From: Aureisphaera galaxeae | GTDB lineage: Bacteria; Bacteroidota; Bacteroidia; Flavobacteriales; Flavobacteriaceae | Assembly (NCBI RefSeq): GCF_028561275.1 | Contig: NZ_JAQQTF010000002.1 | Span: forward strand, 1,021,720-1,085,719 | Length of the DNA: 64,000 nucleotides | Reading direction: 5' to 3' | Shown: piece by piece, positions 53,366-62,614 of the stretch | How the letters are laid out: each line of letters starts with the position of its first letter | Position numbering within the stretch: the first letter of the stretch is position 1 | Notes under the pieces: generated by a model | The model's input: the letters and a program-made list of their open reading frames with translations, nothing else | Database searches by the model: none | Told to the model about the DNA's origin: nothing | Made by a program: the position numbers and the translations under genes

Positions 53366-54256
53366 TTATCCACCGAATCGACGGCCGCCACCTCTTCTTC
53401 CTCCACCTCTCCAGTTTTGGCGCATTTCTTCGGTTTTTTCTTTTACTATGGCATTGTACTCTTTTCGGGTAACTTCTTTCCCTTTTGTGGGTTCCTTGAT
53501 TTCTTCTGTTTCCTCTGGATTCAAGACTATTTTAGAACACAGAATGGTAGTTCTGTCGATATTCATTTCCAAAATTAGCCCTGGCAATCCGCCGTATTCC
53601 CCAGGTCCGTTCTTTACAGGAATCTGTGGCGTAAACCAAGCTGTAACCAATACTTCCTTTGGCACTTCTATTTCATCCATCGGATCCCGCACCTCTGTAC
53701 TATCTTTCACCTCTTCCGTCCCTTCTTTCTTTTCGGCATCGCGATCCCGGTTTCTTCTTCGGCGTGCCATACTGAAATCGTTGGGGTCTACCTGCTTAAT
53801 TGCCGTAGCCCTTATGGCAAGGTATTGTCCTATCATTTTCGATTCCTTGCCCACCTGCCATTGTAAATTGGTGATGGTATCATTGATCAGGAACTGCTTT
53901 CCAAAAAACTCGCGCTCTTCTAAAATCTGATTCTTTTCAATATTCTTGTATTGCTTACCGGCAGTAAAACTGCTCATCATCCTTCCAAAACCGCCACTTC
54001 CTGCGCCTGCCTCCAACTTCTCTTCTTCCTTATACATGGATTCATTTCCACTAAAAGTAAGAATGTAGGTCTTCTCGAGCATGCTCTTCATACGTTCGGC
54101 AATTTGACGCTTTTGATCTTCGCTCATGCGGCCTCCACCCCAATTGCTCATGTCGACAGTGGTTTTCGATTCGTAATACGCCTTCCCGCTTATATTCTGG
54201 GCAATGGAAATCGATGAAAAAAGTAATAGAATTATGAGGTACAAGGATGATTTCAT
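53366..54256 (-). CDS. GLPGLI family protein
   Basis: The protein has 296 residues. A signal peptide (SLYLIILLLFSSISIAQ) is followed by the family body: GKAYYESKTTVDMS near the start, WQVGKESKMIGQYLA in the middle, the TAWFTPQIPVKNGPGEYGG block and the name-giving GLPGLIL near 225. The C-terminal ~50 residues are rich in Arg and Gly. The function of the family is unknown; members sit next to TonB-receptor-like genes. It is the middle gene of three, with a close paralogue immediately upstream. Confidence 0.93.
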   Translation of the reverse strand: MKSSLYLIILLLFSSISIAQNISGKAYYESKTTVDMSNWGGGRMSEDQKRQIAERMKSMLEKTYILTFSGNESMYKEEEKLEAGAGSGGFGRMMSSFTAGKQYKNIEKNQILEEREFFGKQFLINDTITNLQWQVGKESKMIGQYLAIRATAIKQVDPNDFSMARRRRNRDRDAEKKEGTEEVKDSTEVRDPMDEIEVPKEVLVTAWFTPQIPVKNGPGEYGGLPGLILEMNIDRTTILCSKIVLNPEETEEIKEPTKGKEVTRKEYNAIVKEKTEEMRQNWRGGGRRGGGRRFGG

Positions 54257-54338
54257 AGTCTTGATTTTTGGAATACTTGTAAAGTTATTACAATATCCTT
54301 AGACTACAGAAATCTGAAAAGGTTTAATCGGGTTAAAA

Positions 54339-55193
54339 TTATCCTCCAATTCTTATTTCCACCTCATTACCATGGTTCCCCTTGCGATTATCGCTTTGAT
54401 AGCGCTCGTTCATTTCCTTCATCTTCTTATCCATGATCTCACGGTATTCCTCGCGCGATACCTTTTTCCCCTGGCTGGGCTCCTTAATATCCAATCCCTT
54501 TTCAGGATTCAAAACTACCTTGCTACATAAAATGGTAAGGTCGCCATCCCCAATTTCTAGAATAAGTCCTGGAAGTCCATCATAATTTTCTGGGCCATTC
54601 TTTACAGGAATTTGCGGGGTGTACCAAGCCGTGAGTGTTACAGTTTCTGTGCTCTCCTCTTCTTTGCTATCCTTATCTCCATTTTCGTTGGAATTCACCA
54701 TGCGCATCACCGTTCTGTCATAGGTAGTGGTGGCCTTAAAGCAAGTGTACTGACCAATGTTTTTGGTTTCCTTTTCCAGTTTCCATTCCCTGTCTTCTAT
54801 GGCATCTTTAATTAGAAACAATTTGGAGAACGATTCGGTCTGATTCGCATAGCGGTTTTCTGCCAAGTTCTTGTACAAAACCCCTTCTCCTCCAGAGCCA
54901 ACCACTTCAACCTGAACCCAAGCATTACCTCCCATTCCGGGTTCTTCCAGTTTTGGCACTTCCTTATATACAGATTCGTCGTTGGTAAATTCTAAGGTAA
55001 ATTCCTTTTCGAACTGCTTCTTCAACATGGCCATTAATTGCTTTTGCATGGCATCGTCCATTTGAGTGCTGTCCAATTCTACATCTACCTTTCTTTGGCT
55101 TTTATAGGTAGCTATTCCTTTTATGTCCTGCGCCCATACCCCTGCAGGTACTAAAAAGGCGAAACACAATACTATTCTTACAAGTGATATCAT
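54339..55193 (-). CDS. GLPGLI family protein (paralogue)
   Basis: The protein has 284 residues and is a paralogue of the next gene, with the same signal peptide plan (FLVPAGVWAQ), GIATYKSQRKVDVELD, TLTAWYTPQIPVKNGP and GLPGLILEI. It is the first gene of the leftward GLPGLI-GLPGLI-receptor set and is divergent from the histidine kinase gene with a 122-bp gap, which suggests control by that two-component system. Confidence 0.93.
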   Translation of the reverse strand: MISLVRIVLCFAFLVPAGVWAQDIKGIATYKSQRKVDVELDSTQMDDAMQKQLMAMLKKQFEKEFTLEFTNDESVYKEVPKLEEPGMGGNAWVQVEVVGSGGEGVLYKNLAENRYANQTESFSKLFLIKDAIEDREWKLEKETKNIGQYTCFKATTTYDRTVMRMVNSNENGDKDSKEEESTETVTLTAWYTPQIPVKNGPENYDGLPGLILEIGDGDLTILCSKVVLNPEKGLDIKEPSQGKKVSREEYREIMDKKMKEMNERYQSDNRKGNHGNEVEIRIGG

Positions 55194-55315
55194 AATCTAG
55201 GTTTTAAAATTTTACATGACAAAGATGCAAAGGAGTAGTGTTTTTATGAGTTAACCAGTGTTAACGAGTGTTAACCGTTTTGGCAGGGAGGCTATCATAT
55301 TAGTACATTTGACCC

Positions 55316-56830
55316 ATGAATGCATTGCAGTACAAAGGAATACTTTACTTCATCACCTCGGTGATCGTGGCTACTTTTTGTATTCAGGTGTATTGGAATT
55401 ATAAAAATTATACTTCCAGCAAGCAACAACTCATTAACGACGTACAGACCAGTCTGGATAACTCGATTGACCAGTATTTCACTGGACTGGCTGTCGAGAA
55501 TTCTTTCGAATTCATCGGGTTGGAACCGCCTTTTCACGATTTAATTAAGCGCGATTCAAACCCCAATGTACATATTAAAGGAGGCAAAACATTTGTTTTA
55601 CGCGACACTAGCCACATTAAAATAGACACGCTTCAGTACAAGGATACACTGGGCGGATCTATAACCATATTAAAAACCAACTGGGACGATAGTTTAAAAA
55701 TGGATATCGAGTATGGAGCGCAATGGGACTCCATTAAATTAAACCCAGCGATAAGGGAAACTTTTACGGCAACGCTCGATGTGAATTCCGTTTCGGCTCT
55801 TTCCAATAAGATCATGGTTTCATTTTCTGAAGAGAGCCTATCACTTCCCAAAATAGACAGCTTGTTTTTGGAAGAACTGGACCGAAAGAACATTTCCATG
55901 GACTATGGTCTTACTTATAAAAACATTTTTGGAAAGCAGGACACCTTGCGATCTGTGGAAGTGGAAAAGGCAAGCCTTTCTACCTTATCCCAATCGCCTT
56001 ATTTCCTTCACAATGATGATCTACAAGCCCATTTTTCGAACATCACCTTAGCGGTATTGAAGAAGAATACCTTCGGTTTGCTACTATCCTTTATGTTGAT
56101 GGCTGCTGTGATAGGATGTTTGTTGTACTTGTTGAAAATCATTCAGCAACAAAAGCAATTGGCCGAAGTGAAGAATGATCTTATTGGTAATATTACCCAT
56201 GAGTTTAAAACTCCTATTGCTACCATTGGCGTGGCGATGGAAGCCATTCAGAATTTCTCTTCCGAAGAGGATAGGGAAAAGAATCTGCGATACGCCAAAA
56301 TATCGAGCGAACAAGTGGACAAACTGAATGTCATGGTCGAAAAGCTTTTGGAGACCGCCACTTTAGATAGTGAAAAGCTGGAGTTGAATCCCGAACCCTC
56401 CAATTTGGTGGAGTTGCTTCGGAAGGCATCCCAAAAAGAATTGTTTTCTAACGTTCCCAAAGAGATTACCTTTCAGTCCAACGAAGACACGATTATACAC
56501 GCCGTGGATGCCTTTCACTTCGAAAATGCCATTAATAACATTATCGATAATGCCATAAAATATGGTGGGGATCGCATTCAGGTTTCCATAGAAAAAGGAA
56601 AGGGTGCCATAGAAATCATCATAAGTGACAGCGGCAACTCCCTAACCGAAGCCCATAAAAAGCAGCTCTTTGAAAAATTCTATCGGGTACCCAAGGGAAA
56701 TACCCATGATGTAAAGGGCTTTGGTATTGGACTCTATTATACCAAGACCATTATCGAGAAACACGGCGGAACCATTCAATTGCAGATTAAGCCCAATACC
56801 GCCTTTAAAATAAGCTTGCCACATGGATAG
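55316..56830 (+). CDS. Sensor histidine kinase
   Basis: The protein has 504 residues. A transmembrane helix near the N-terminus (ILYFITSVIVATFCIQVYW) and a second near 255-275 (FGLLLSFMLMAAVIGCLLYLL) bound a ~220-residue periplasmic sensor of no recognised family. The phospho-accepting His295 lies in GNITHEFKTPIATIG; the ATPase domain shows NIIDNAIKYGG and GFGIGLYYTKTII. It overlaps the response regulator start by 8 bp, so they form one cognate pair. The stimulus is unknown; divergent GLPGLI/receptor genes are likely targets. Confidence 0.93.
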   Translation: MNALQYKGILYFITSVIVATFCIQVYWNYKNYTSSKQQLINDVQTSLDNSIDQYFTGLAVENSFEFIGLEPPFHDLIKRDSNPNVHIKGGKTFVLRDTSHIKIDTLQYKDTLGGSITILKTNWDDSLKMDIEYGAQWDSIKLNPAIRETFTATLDVNSVSALSNKIMVSFSEESLSLPKIDSLFLEELDRKNISMDYGLTYKNIFGKQDTLRSVEVEKASLSTLSQSPYFLHNDDLQAHFSNITLAVLKKNTFGLLLSFMLMAAVIGCLLYLLKIIQQQKQLAEVKNDLIGNITHEFKTPIATIGVAMEAIQNFSSEEDREKNLRYAKISSEQVDKLNVMVEKLLETATLDSEKLELNPEPSNLVELLRKASQKELFSNVPKEITFQSNEDTIIHAVDAFHFENAINNIIDNAIKYGGDRIQVSIEKGKGAIEIIISDSGNSLTEAHKKQLFEKFYRVPKGNTHDVKGFGIGLYYTKTIIEKHGGTIQLQIKPNTAFKISLPHG

Positions 56831-57503
56831 CATCGCCAAAATATTACTGGCCGAAGACGAACCTGCTTTAGGACAGATTGTAAAGGAAAGTCTGGAAACC
56901 AAAGGGTTTCAAGTATTACTTTGCAAGGACGGACAGGAAGCTCTGGATGTGTACTACAAGGCAAAACCACAGCTTTTGGTGTTGGATGTTATGATGCCCA
57001 AAAAGGACGGATTTACTTTGGCCAAGGAGATACGCATGCAGGATGAAAACATCCCGATTATTTTCCTCACGGCCAAGTCGCAAACCCAGGATGTGGTAGA
57101 AGGGTTTACCTTGGGAGGAAATGATTATTTAAAAAAGCCTTTTAGCATGGAGGAGTTGATCGTTCGCATCAAAAATCTGCTCAACCACCGAAAGGACAAT
57201 GCTCCATCCCAAATGAACATTGGGGACTATACCTTCGGATTCCGACAGCAAACCCTTGCCTATAAGGATGAGGAGCCTGTAAAACTCACGCATCGAGAAG
57301 CTCACTTATTGTATCATTTGAACAATAACAAGAATCAGGTGTTGGACCGCTCCATCATCCTCAAAAAATTGTGGGGTGACGACGACTTCTTCAATGCGAG
57401 AAGTATGGATGTTTTCATTACCAAGCTCCGAAAGAAGCTGAAAAAAGACGACAGCATTCAGATCGTGAACGTACGTGGATTCGGATACAAACTCATTTGT
57501 TAG
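56823..57503 (+). CDS. OmpR-family response regulator
   Basis: The protein has 226 residues. A receiver domain (1-120) has the acidic pocket ED11-E12-type start, phospho-acceptor Asp55 in LLVLDVMMPKKDG and the conserved Lys in YLKKPFS. A winged-helix DNA-binding domain (~130-226) ends RSMDVFITKLRKKLKKD...VRGFGYKLIC. It is the partner of the kinase just upstream. Its last 38 codons and terminator are copied immediately downstream. Confidence 0.95.
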   Translation: MDSIAKILLAEDEPALGQIVKESLETKGFQVLLCKDGQEALDVYYKAKPQLLVLDVMMPKKDGFTLAKEIRMQDENIPIIFLTAKSQTQDVVEGFTLGGNDYLKKPFSMEELIVRIKNLLNHRKDNAPSQMNIGDYTFGFRQQTLAYKDEEPVKLTHREAHLLYHLNNNKNQVLDRSIILKKLWGDDDFFNARSMDVFITKLRKKLKKDDSIQIVNVRGFGYKLIC

Positions 57504-57604
57504 AACGCTGCTTTAAACAACCCCACAAAAGGGGTGGTTGTTCCCTCAAAATCGTAACTTTTTAATGTACGATTTTGGGGGGAATTTCCGTTTTACCCCC
57601 AACG
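57389..57604 (+). repeat. 216-bp tandem repeat, first unit
   Basis: This unit holds the last 38 codons of the response regulator plus the following hairpins. It starts at CTTCAAT and is repeated from the next CTTCAAT at 57605. A third CTTCAAT marks the end of the second unit at 57822. Confidence 0.93.
57517..57580 (+). terminator. Double hairpin after the response regulator
   Basis: AACAACCCC pairs with GGGGTGGTTGTT around 57517-57542, and AAAATCGTA (57548-57556) pairs perfectly with TACGATTTT (57568-57576), extended by CCC/GGGG. Together they probably end transcription; the T runs are modest. Confidence 0.6.
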
Positions 57605-57821
57605 CTTCAATGCAAGAAGTATGGATGTTTTCATTACCAAGCTCCGAAAGAAGCTGAAAAAAGACGACAGCATTCAGATCGTGAACGTACGTGGATTCGG
57701 ATACAAACTCATTTGTTAGAACGCTGCTTTAAACAACCCCACAAAAGGGGTGGTTGTCCCATCAAAATCGTAACTTTTTTAATGTACGATTTTGGGGAAA
57801 CTTTCCGTTTTATCCACAAAC
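57605..57821 (+). repeat. 216-bp tandem repeat, second unit (217 bp)
   Basis: This is nearly identical to 57389-57604, with one extra T in a T run and a few substitutions near its end. It includes an untranslated copy of the response regulator tail (57608-57719) and of both hairpins. Confidence 0.93.
57608..57719 (+). pseudogene. 3'-end remnant of the response regulator gene
   Basis: It encodes the C-terminal winged-helix end (ARSMDVFITKLRKK... to KLIC and stop) with only one base changed from the intact gene. It lacks a start and any upstream domain, and is part of the tandem duplication. Confidence 0.9.
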
Positions 57822-57910
57822 CTTCAATCCTATAAGCTGGTATGTCTTCAAAGCTGTCGATTAGAAACACATTTGTTAATCTTGGCTGGGTTTTTGTATC
57901 TTGTTCGAGT

Positions 57911-58684
57911 ATGAAATGGCTCCTACTATTCCTATGCTGCTATGTTCCCCTTCAGGCACAACAATTGACTCTGAAGACTTCCGAACCGATTGAAATGGAT
58001 CAATTCATTGGCGTAGACTCCTACCAACACACCTATTACATAAAGGAAGGAGTCTTGCATAAAAAAGGGAGCTTGGGCGAATTTGTTTTTCAGGATTACC
58101 AATTGGGCCCCATTGCTCATGTCGATATCATCAACCCACTCAATGTAGTCGTTTTTTATGCCGAAGTAAATACGGTGGTCTTTTTAGACAATCGTCTTAA
58201 CGAAACGGAACGGGTAAACTTTAACACCCTTAGCAATTTCATTAATGTAGGCGCGGCTACCAATGCTGGGAACAATCGTTTATGGCTGTTTAATACAGAT
58301 ACACAACAACTGCAGTTGTTCGATTATAGAACCCAACGGGAAACCGTATTCTCGCAACCCTATGAGGGAATTCCAAAGGCAGTGGTCAGCAATTTTAACG
58401 ATTGCTATTTATTAACGGAGGATCGCATTTGGCAGGTAAACATCTACGGAAGTCTTCTTTCGGAAAAGGCATTGGAGGGCTACGAAAAGTTGGTTCGCAA
58501 TGGGGATAGCCTTATTGGCCTCAAGGAAAACCAGCTGTACTGGATTACACAAGAAGCGGTTAGTCCATTGGAATTTCAATTGGCCGAAAACCAAATAAAA
58601 GACTTGCAGTTAACGAAGGAATTCCTTTATATTTATGACGGAAAACTCCTCTACAGCTTGACACTAACTCAACCAAAGAAGTAA
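57911..58684 (+). CDS. Exported beta-propeller-like protein of unknown function
   Basis: The protein has 257 residues from the ATG at 57911, which places a signal peptide (MKWLLLFLCCYVPLQAQ) at the N-terminus; an upstream ATG 69 bp earlier would bury it. The mature part has repeated short motifs such as LWLFNTDTQQLQLFDYRT and EDRIWQVNIYG, compatible with a WD/propeller fold. It lies 5 bp before the deoxynucleoside kinase gene, so they are likely cotranscribed, though the functions seem unrelated. Confidence 0.7.
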   Translation: MKWLLLFLCCYVPLQAQQLTLKTSEPIEMDQFIGVDSYQHTYYIKEGVLHKKGSLGEFVFQDYQLGPIAHVDIINPLNVVVFYAEVNTVVFLDNRLNETERVNFNTLSNFINVGAATNAGNNRLWLFNTDTQQLQLFDYRTQRETVFSQPYEGIPKAVVSNFNDCYLLTEDRIWQVNIYGSLLSEKALEGYEKLVRNGDSLIGLKENQLYWITQEAVSPLEFQLAENQIKDLQLTKEFLYIYDGKLLYSLTLTQPKK

Positions 58685-58689
58685 GCTTT

Positions 58690-59304
58690 ATGCACGTTGC
58701 AATCGCAGGAAATATTGGCTCCGGCAAGACCACTCTCACACGCTTATTAGCCAAACATTACAAATGGAAAGCACATTTTGAAGATGTAGAAGACAATCCT
58801 TATTTGGATGACTTTTACAATCAGATGGAACGCTGGTCTTTTAACTTACAGATCTACTTTCTTAACAGTCGTTTTCGTCAAATCATGGAGATTCGGAAAA
58901 GTGGTAAAAAAGTAATTCAGGATCGAACCATTTATGAAGACGCTTACATATTTGCGCCCAACCTTCATGCTATGGGCCTTATGACCAATAGGGACTACGA
59001 AAACTATCGTTCCCTTTTCGATCTTATGGAAAGTGTAACCGAAGGGCCTGATCTTCTTATTTATTTACGAAGTACCATTCCCAATCTAGTGAACCAAATT
59101 CACAAAAGGGGACGGGATTATGAAAACTCCATCAGTATCGATTACCTAAGTCGATTGAATGAACGCTACGAAGCTTGGATTCACGATTATGATAAGGGTA
59201 ATTTGTTGATTATTGATGTTGACAACCTCAACTTTGTAGACAACCCCGAAGACCTCGGAGAAGTAATTAATAAGATCGATGCAGAATTGCACGGGCTTTT
59301 CTAG
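58690..59304 (+). CDS. Deoxynucleoside kinase
   Basis: The protein has 204 residues. A P-loop, GNIGSGKTT, is at residues 7-15. The substrate-site segments EDVEDNPYLDDFY and RTIYEDAYIF and the LID arginines around RGRDYE match the deoxyadenosine/deoxyguanosine kinase family. It phosphorylates salvaged deoxynucleosides with ATP in the cytosol. The exact base preference cannot be read here. A bidirectional terminator follows. Confidence 0.93.
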   Translation: MHVAIAGNIGSGKTTLTRLLAKHYKWKAHFEDVEDNPYLDDFYNQMERWSFNLQIYFLNSRFRQIMEIRKSGKKVIQDRTIYEDAYIFAPNLHAMGLMTNRDYENYRSLFDLMESVTEGPDLLIYLRSTIPNLVNQIHKRGRDYENSISIDYLSRLNERYEAWIHDYDKGNLLIIDVDNLNFVDNPEDLGEVINKIDAELHGLF

Positions 59305-59328
59305 CACAGAATACATTAAAAATTAGGC

Positions 59329-59365
59329 AAAAAAAAACCGAGCACTTAGGCTCGGTTTTTTTTTT
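59329..59365. terminator. Bidirectional terminator
   Basis: CCGAGC (59338-59343) pairs with GCTCGG (59350-59355). Long A and T runs on both sides extend the stem and give a U tract in either direction, between the convergent kinase and membrane pyrophosphatase genes. Confidence 0.92.
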
Positions 59366-59377
59366 ATGTAAGAGAAA

Positions 59378-61825
59378 TTATTGCGTAATTTCTTCTTCTA
59401 CTTCTTTAATCACTTCTTTTCCTTTTGAAGCGACAAGTTCTTTCAAGGCCTCGATCTGCTCTTTCACTTCTTCTTCAGTTCCTTTGAAAGTTTTGGTTTC
59501 GGTAGATTCTACACCGTTTGTGGTGGTTGTAATGGTTACATCTCCTACGGTGAGTCCGTCTTCTTCAGAAAGTTCAACTTTGATCTCCTTCTGAACTTTG
59601 GCGGTTTCCTTCACACCTTCAGCAGTGATTTCCATTTTGGTTCCTTCTTCCGTTACCATAGAAACCTCATCACTTCCATGACCTCCGAGAATAGGAGCAA
59701 TTACCAAACCTACCAAACAAGTAAGCTTAATTAAAATGTTCATAGAAGGACCAGAAGTATCCTTAAATGGATCTCCAACCGTATCTCCTGTTACAGCAGC
59801 TTTGTGTGCATCACTTCCTTTGTAAGTCATTTCACCGTTGATTTCAACACCTGCTTCAAAAGACTTCTTGGCGTTGTCCCAAGCACCACCGGCATTGTTT
59901 TGGAAAATAGCCCACATTACACCACTTACACATACACCTGCCATATATCCTCCTAGTGGCTCTGCCCCGAATACCAATCCAATGATGATTGGAGTTACGA
60001 TGGTAATTAATCCAGGTAAGATCATTTCCCTAAGGGCGGCTTTTGTAGAAATATCTACACACTTGGCATATTCTGGAGTTCCAGTTCCTTCCATAATTCC
60101 AGGAATTTCCTTGAACTGACGACGTACTTCCTGCACCATTTCCATAGCTGCTTTACCTACACTCTTCATAGCCATCGCAGAGAATACTACTGGGATCATC
60201 CCTCCAACGAATAGCATCGCCAATACATCGGCTCTAAAGATGTTAATTCCGTCAATTCCTGTAAAGGTTACATAAGCAGCAAAAAGCGCCAAAGCTGTTA
60301 AGGCAGCAGAAGCAATCGCAAATCCTTTTCCAACCGCAGCAGTTGTATTTCCTACGGAATCCAAAATATCGGTACGCTCACGTACGTGAGGCTCTAATTC
60401 ACTCATTTCGGCAACACCTCCTGCGTTGTCAGCAATAGGACCAAAAGCATCGATCGCTAACTGCATCGCAGTAGTCGCCATCATTGCGGAGGCAGCCAAT
60501 GCCACTCCGTAGAATCCAGCTAGTTCGTAAGAACCGTAAATCGCAGCAGCAAACAATACTACAGACAAGAAAGTAGACTTCATCCCTACTGCCAATCCAG
60601 CGATGATATTGGTAGCAGCTCCTGTAGAAGAGTTTTGCACGATATCCAATACTGGTTTTTTCCCTAGACTCGTGTAGTAAGCGGTTACCATAGAAATGAA
60701 AGCTCCTACCGCCAATCCGATACATGCAGCGAAGAATACGTTAATAGAAGCCACCTCACGGGCACCTTCTCCAAAGAAATTCATTGTCATGCTCGCTGGC
60801 AACATCCAGTCGATCAAGAAATAACTAGCAACCAAGGTTAGGACAATAGCTGTCCAGTTACCCAAGTCCAAGGCTTTTTGTACTTGCGCTTCTTTTGCAT
60901 CGTTACTAGATATTTTCACTAGGAAAGTTCCGATGATAGAAGCCAAAATACCTACCCCAGCAATGACTACTGGTAATAGGATGGGGCCCATATTATTAAA
61001 TGCATCGGTAAACTGAGCTCCCGCAGACATGTCACGGATTACATAGTTACCCAATACCATAGCTGCCAAAACGGTCGCTACATACGAACCAAATAAGTCG
61101 GCACCCATTCCCGCTACATCACCTACATTGTCCCCTACGTTATCTGCAATCGTTGCAGGGTTACGAGGATCATCTTCTGGAATACCAGCTTCAACTTTTC
61201 CTACCAAGTCAGCACCTACGTCGGCCGCTTTGGTGTAAATTCCACCACCCACACGGGCAAATAATGCGATACTTTCTGCACCCAAAGAGAATCCAGCAAG
61301 TGCTTCCAATACCACAGTCATATTGTTATAAAAACTTCCTTCGCCTCCCATGAACTGGCCTACGAAGAACAAGAAGAACAAACTCAATCCAAGTACTGCC
61401 AATCCGGCAACACCCAGACCCATTACGGTACCTCCGCCGAAGGAAACCTTCAATGCCTGAGGCAAACTGGTTTTAGCAGCCTCTGCAGTTCTTGCGTTGG
61501 CTTCGGTAGCGATTCGCATCCCAATATTTCCTGCCAAGGCAGAGAAAATAGCACCAAAAATGAAGGCCGGTACGATCATCCAACTGGTAGTGTCTACCAT
61601 TACAGATACCACGTACAATAGTACAGCAGCGATGATAGCGAAAATAAGAAGCAATCTATATTCTGCATTCAAGAAGGCCAAAGCTCCCTCTTTAATGGCT
61701 TTAGAAATACCCTGCATCTTTTCGTTACCAGCAGCTTGTTTCTTTACCCAGCTCATTTTAACCAGCATGAACAACAAGCCCAATACGGAAAGTGCGATAG
61801 GTACGTAAATAATGTTTTGTTCCAT
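59378..61825 (-). CDS. hppA: Membrane-bound ion-translocating pyrophosphatase with an acidic C-terminal tail
   Basis: The protein has 815 residues. The core (~1-715) has the multi-helix fold and the pyrophosphate-binding motifs [19 protein letters not shown] and [21 protein letters not shown], with Ala rather than Lys, marks the potassium-dependent branch. It pumps H+ or Na+ at the cost of pyrophosphate; sequence alone does not decide the ion. The last ~100 residues, after LVIAPILGG, are a soluble Glu/Thr/Lys-rich tail with coiled-coil character ([21 protein letters not shown]), absent from classical enzymes. The soluble pyrophosphatase gene is next upstream but separately terminated. Confidence 0.95.
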   Translation of the reverse strand: MEQNIIYVPIALSVLGLLFMLVKMSWVKKQAAGNEKMQGISKAIKEGALAFLNAEYRLLLIFAIIAAVLLYVVSVMVDTTSWMIVPAFIFGAIFSALAGNIGMRIATEANARTAEAAKTSLPQALKVSFGGGTVMGLGVAGLAVLGLSLFFLFFVGQFMGGEGSFYNNMTVVLEALAGFSLGAESIALFARVGGGIYTKAADVGADLVGKVEAGIPEDDPRNPATIADNVGDNVGDVAGMGADLFGSYVATVLAAMVLGNYVIRDMSAGAQFTDAFNNMGPILLPVVIAGVGILASIIGTFLVKISSNDAKEAQVQKALDLGNWTAIVLTLVASYFLIDWMLPASMTMNFFGEGAREVASINVFFAACIGLAVGAFISMVTAYYTSLGKKPVLDIVQNSSTGAATNIIAGLAVGMKSTFLSVVLFAAAIYGSYELAGFYGVALAASAMMATTAMQLAIDAFGPIADNAGGVAEMSELEPHVRERTDILDSVGNTTAAVGKGFAIASAALTALALFAAYVTFTGIDGINIFRADVLAMLFVGGMIPVVFSAMAMKSVGKAAMEMVQEVRRQFKEIPGIMEGTGTPEYAKCVDISTKAALREMILPGLITIVTPIIIGLVFGAEPLGGYMAGVCVSGVMWAIFQNNAGGAWDNAKKSFEAGVEINGEMTYKGSDAHKAAVTGDTVGDPFKDTSGPSMNILIKLTCLVGLVIAPILGGHGSDEVSMVTEEGTKMEITAEGVKETAKVQKEIKVELSEEDGLTVGDVTITTTTNGVESTETKTFKGTEEEVKEQIEALKELVASKGKEVIKEVEEEITQ

Positions 61826-61891
61826 TATAAGTTATTTAGTTATAAATCTATTTGAATTTTGCGGGGCAAAAGTATGAAAATAGCGGAAAAC

Positions 61892-61922
61892 AAAAAAGCA
61901 ATAACACCTAGGTTATTGCTTT
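61892..61922 (-). terminator. Terminator of the soluble pyrophosphatase gene
   Basis: AAAGCAATAAC (61895-61905) pairs perfectly with GTTATTGCTTT (61912-61922), with a T run leftward. It lies 22 bp after the stop. Confidence 0.9.
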
Positions 61923-61944
61923 ACAAACTATTAGTTAAACGACA

Positions 61945-62472
61945 TTAGCGTATGCTCACATCGGTTACAGGAACATTACTCGCTCTAAACCGATCGATAC
62001 ATTTGGCTACAATTTCCTTGGCTTTACTTACATCGCCCCAGCCACCAACATCTACCTTCTTCTCTTCCAAGTCTTTATACACTTGAAAGAAATGCTCGAT
62101 CTCCTTAATGAGGTGTGGGTTGAGTTCAGAAAGGTCCTTAACACGACTTGCAATAGGATCACTCACAGGAACACAGATCACTTTTTCATCGGGACCTTTT
62201 TCATCGGTCATATGGAACACCCCAATGGGGGCTACCTCGATCACACATCCTGGAAAGGTAGGTTCGGTTACCAATACCAAAACATCCAACGGATCCCCAT
62301 CCAATGCCAAAGTTTCTGGAACAAAACCATAATCGGCGGGATACATCATGGAAGAAAATATCATTCGGTCGTAACGAATCTTCTTCAGTTTAAAATCGTA
62401 TTCATATTTATTTCGGCTTCCCTTCGGAATTTCCACCAATACATCGAAAGTGGTTACTTGATCTGCAGTCAT
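61945..62472 (-). CDS. ppa: Soluble inorganic pyrophosphatase, family I
   Basis: The protein has 175 residues from the ATG at 62472 (MTADQVTTFDVLVEIPKG); a TTG four codons earlier is also in frame. Active-site signatures are EIPKGSRNKYEYD, YPADYGFVPETLALDGDPLDVLVL (with the metal-binding aspartates) and the later KEIEHFFQVYKDLE. It hydrolyses pyrophosphate to phosphate in the cytosol. It is a neighbour of the membrane pyrophosphatase, so both energy-conserving and heat-losing pyrophosphate removal are encoded here. Confidence 0.96.
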   Translation of the reverse strand: MTADQVTTFDVLVEIPKGSRNKYEYDFKLKKIRYDRMIFSSMMYPADYGFVPETLALDGDPLDVLVLVTEPTFPGCVIEVAPIGVFHMTDEKGPDEKVICVPVSDPIASRVKDLSELNPHLIKEIEHFFQVYKDLEEKKVDVGGWGDVSKAKEIVAKCIDRFRASNVPVTDVSIR

Positions 62473-62504
62473 ATATCTTTTCAATTAAATTTTTCAATAA
62501 AAAA

Positions 62505-62523
62505 CACCCCTTAAAAAGGGGTG
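62505..62523 (-). terminator. Terminator of the T9SS gene at 62615
   Basis: CACCCCTT pairs with AAGGGGTG (62505-62512 with 62516-62523), with a T run leftward, about 90 bp beyond the T9SS gene stop and just before ppa. Confidence 0.8.
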
Positions 62524-62614
62524 CAAAAATACGAAAATAGTATGGGTTTTTCGTTGTAATTCGACTTTATTAAACCGTTAATAAATAAATTCCATTCTTC
62601 TGAAAGTCATATAT

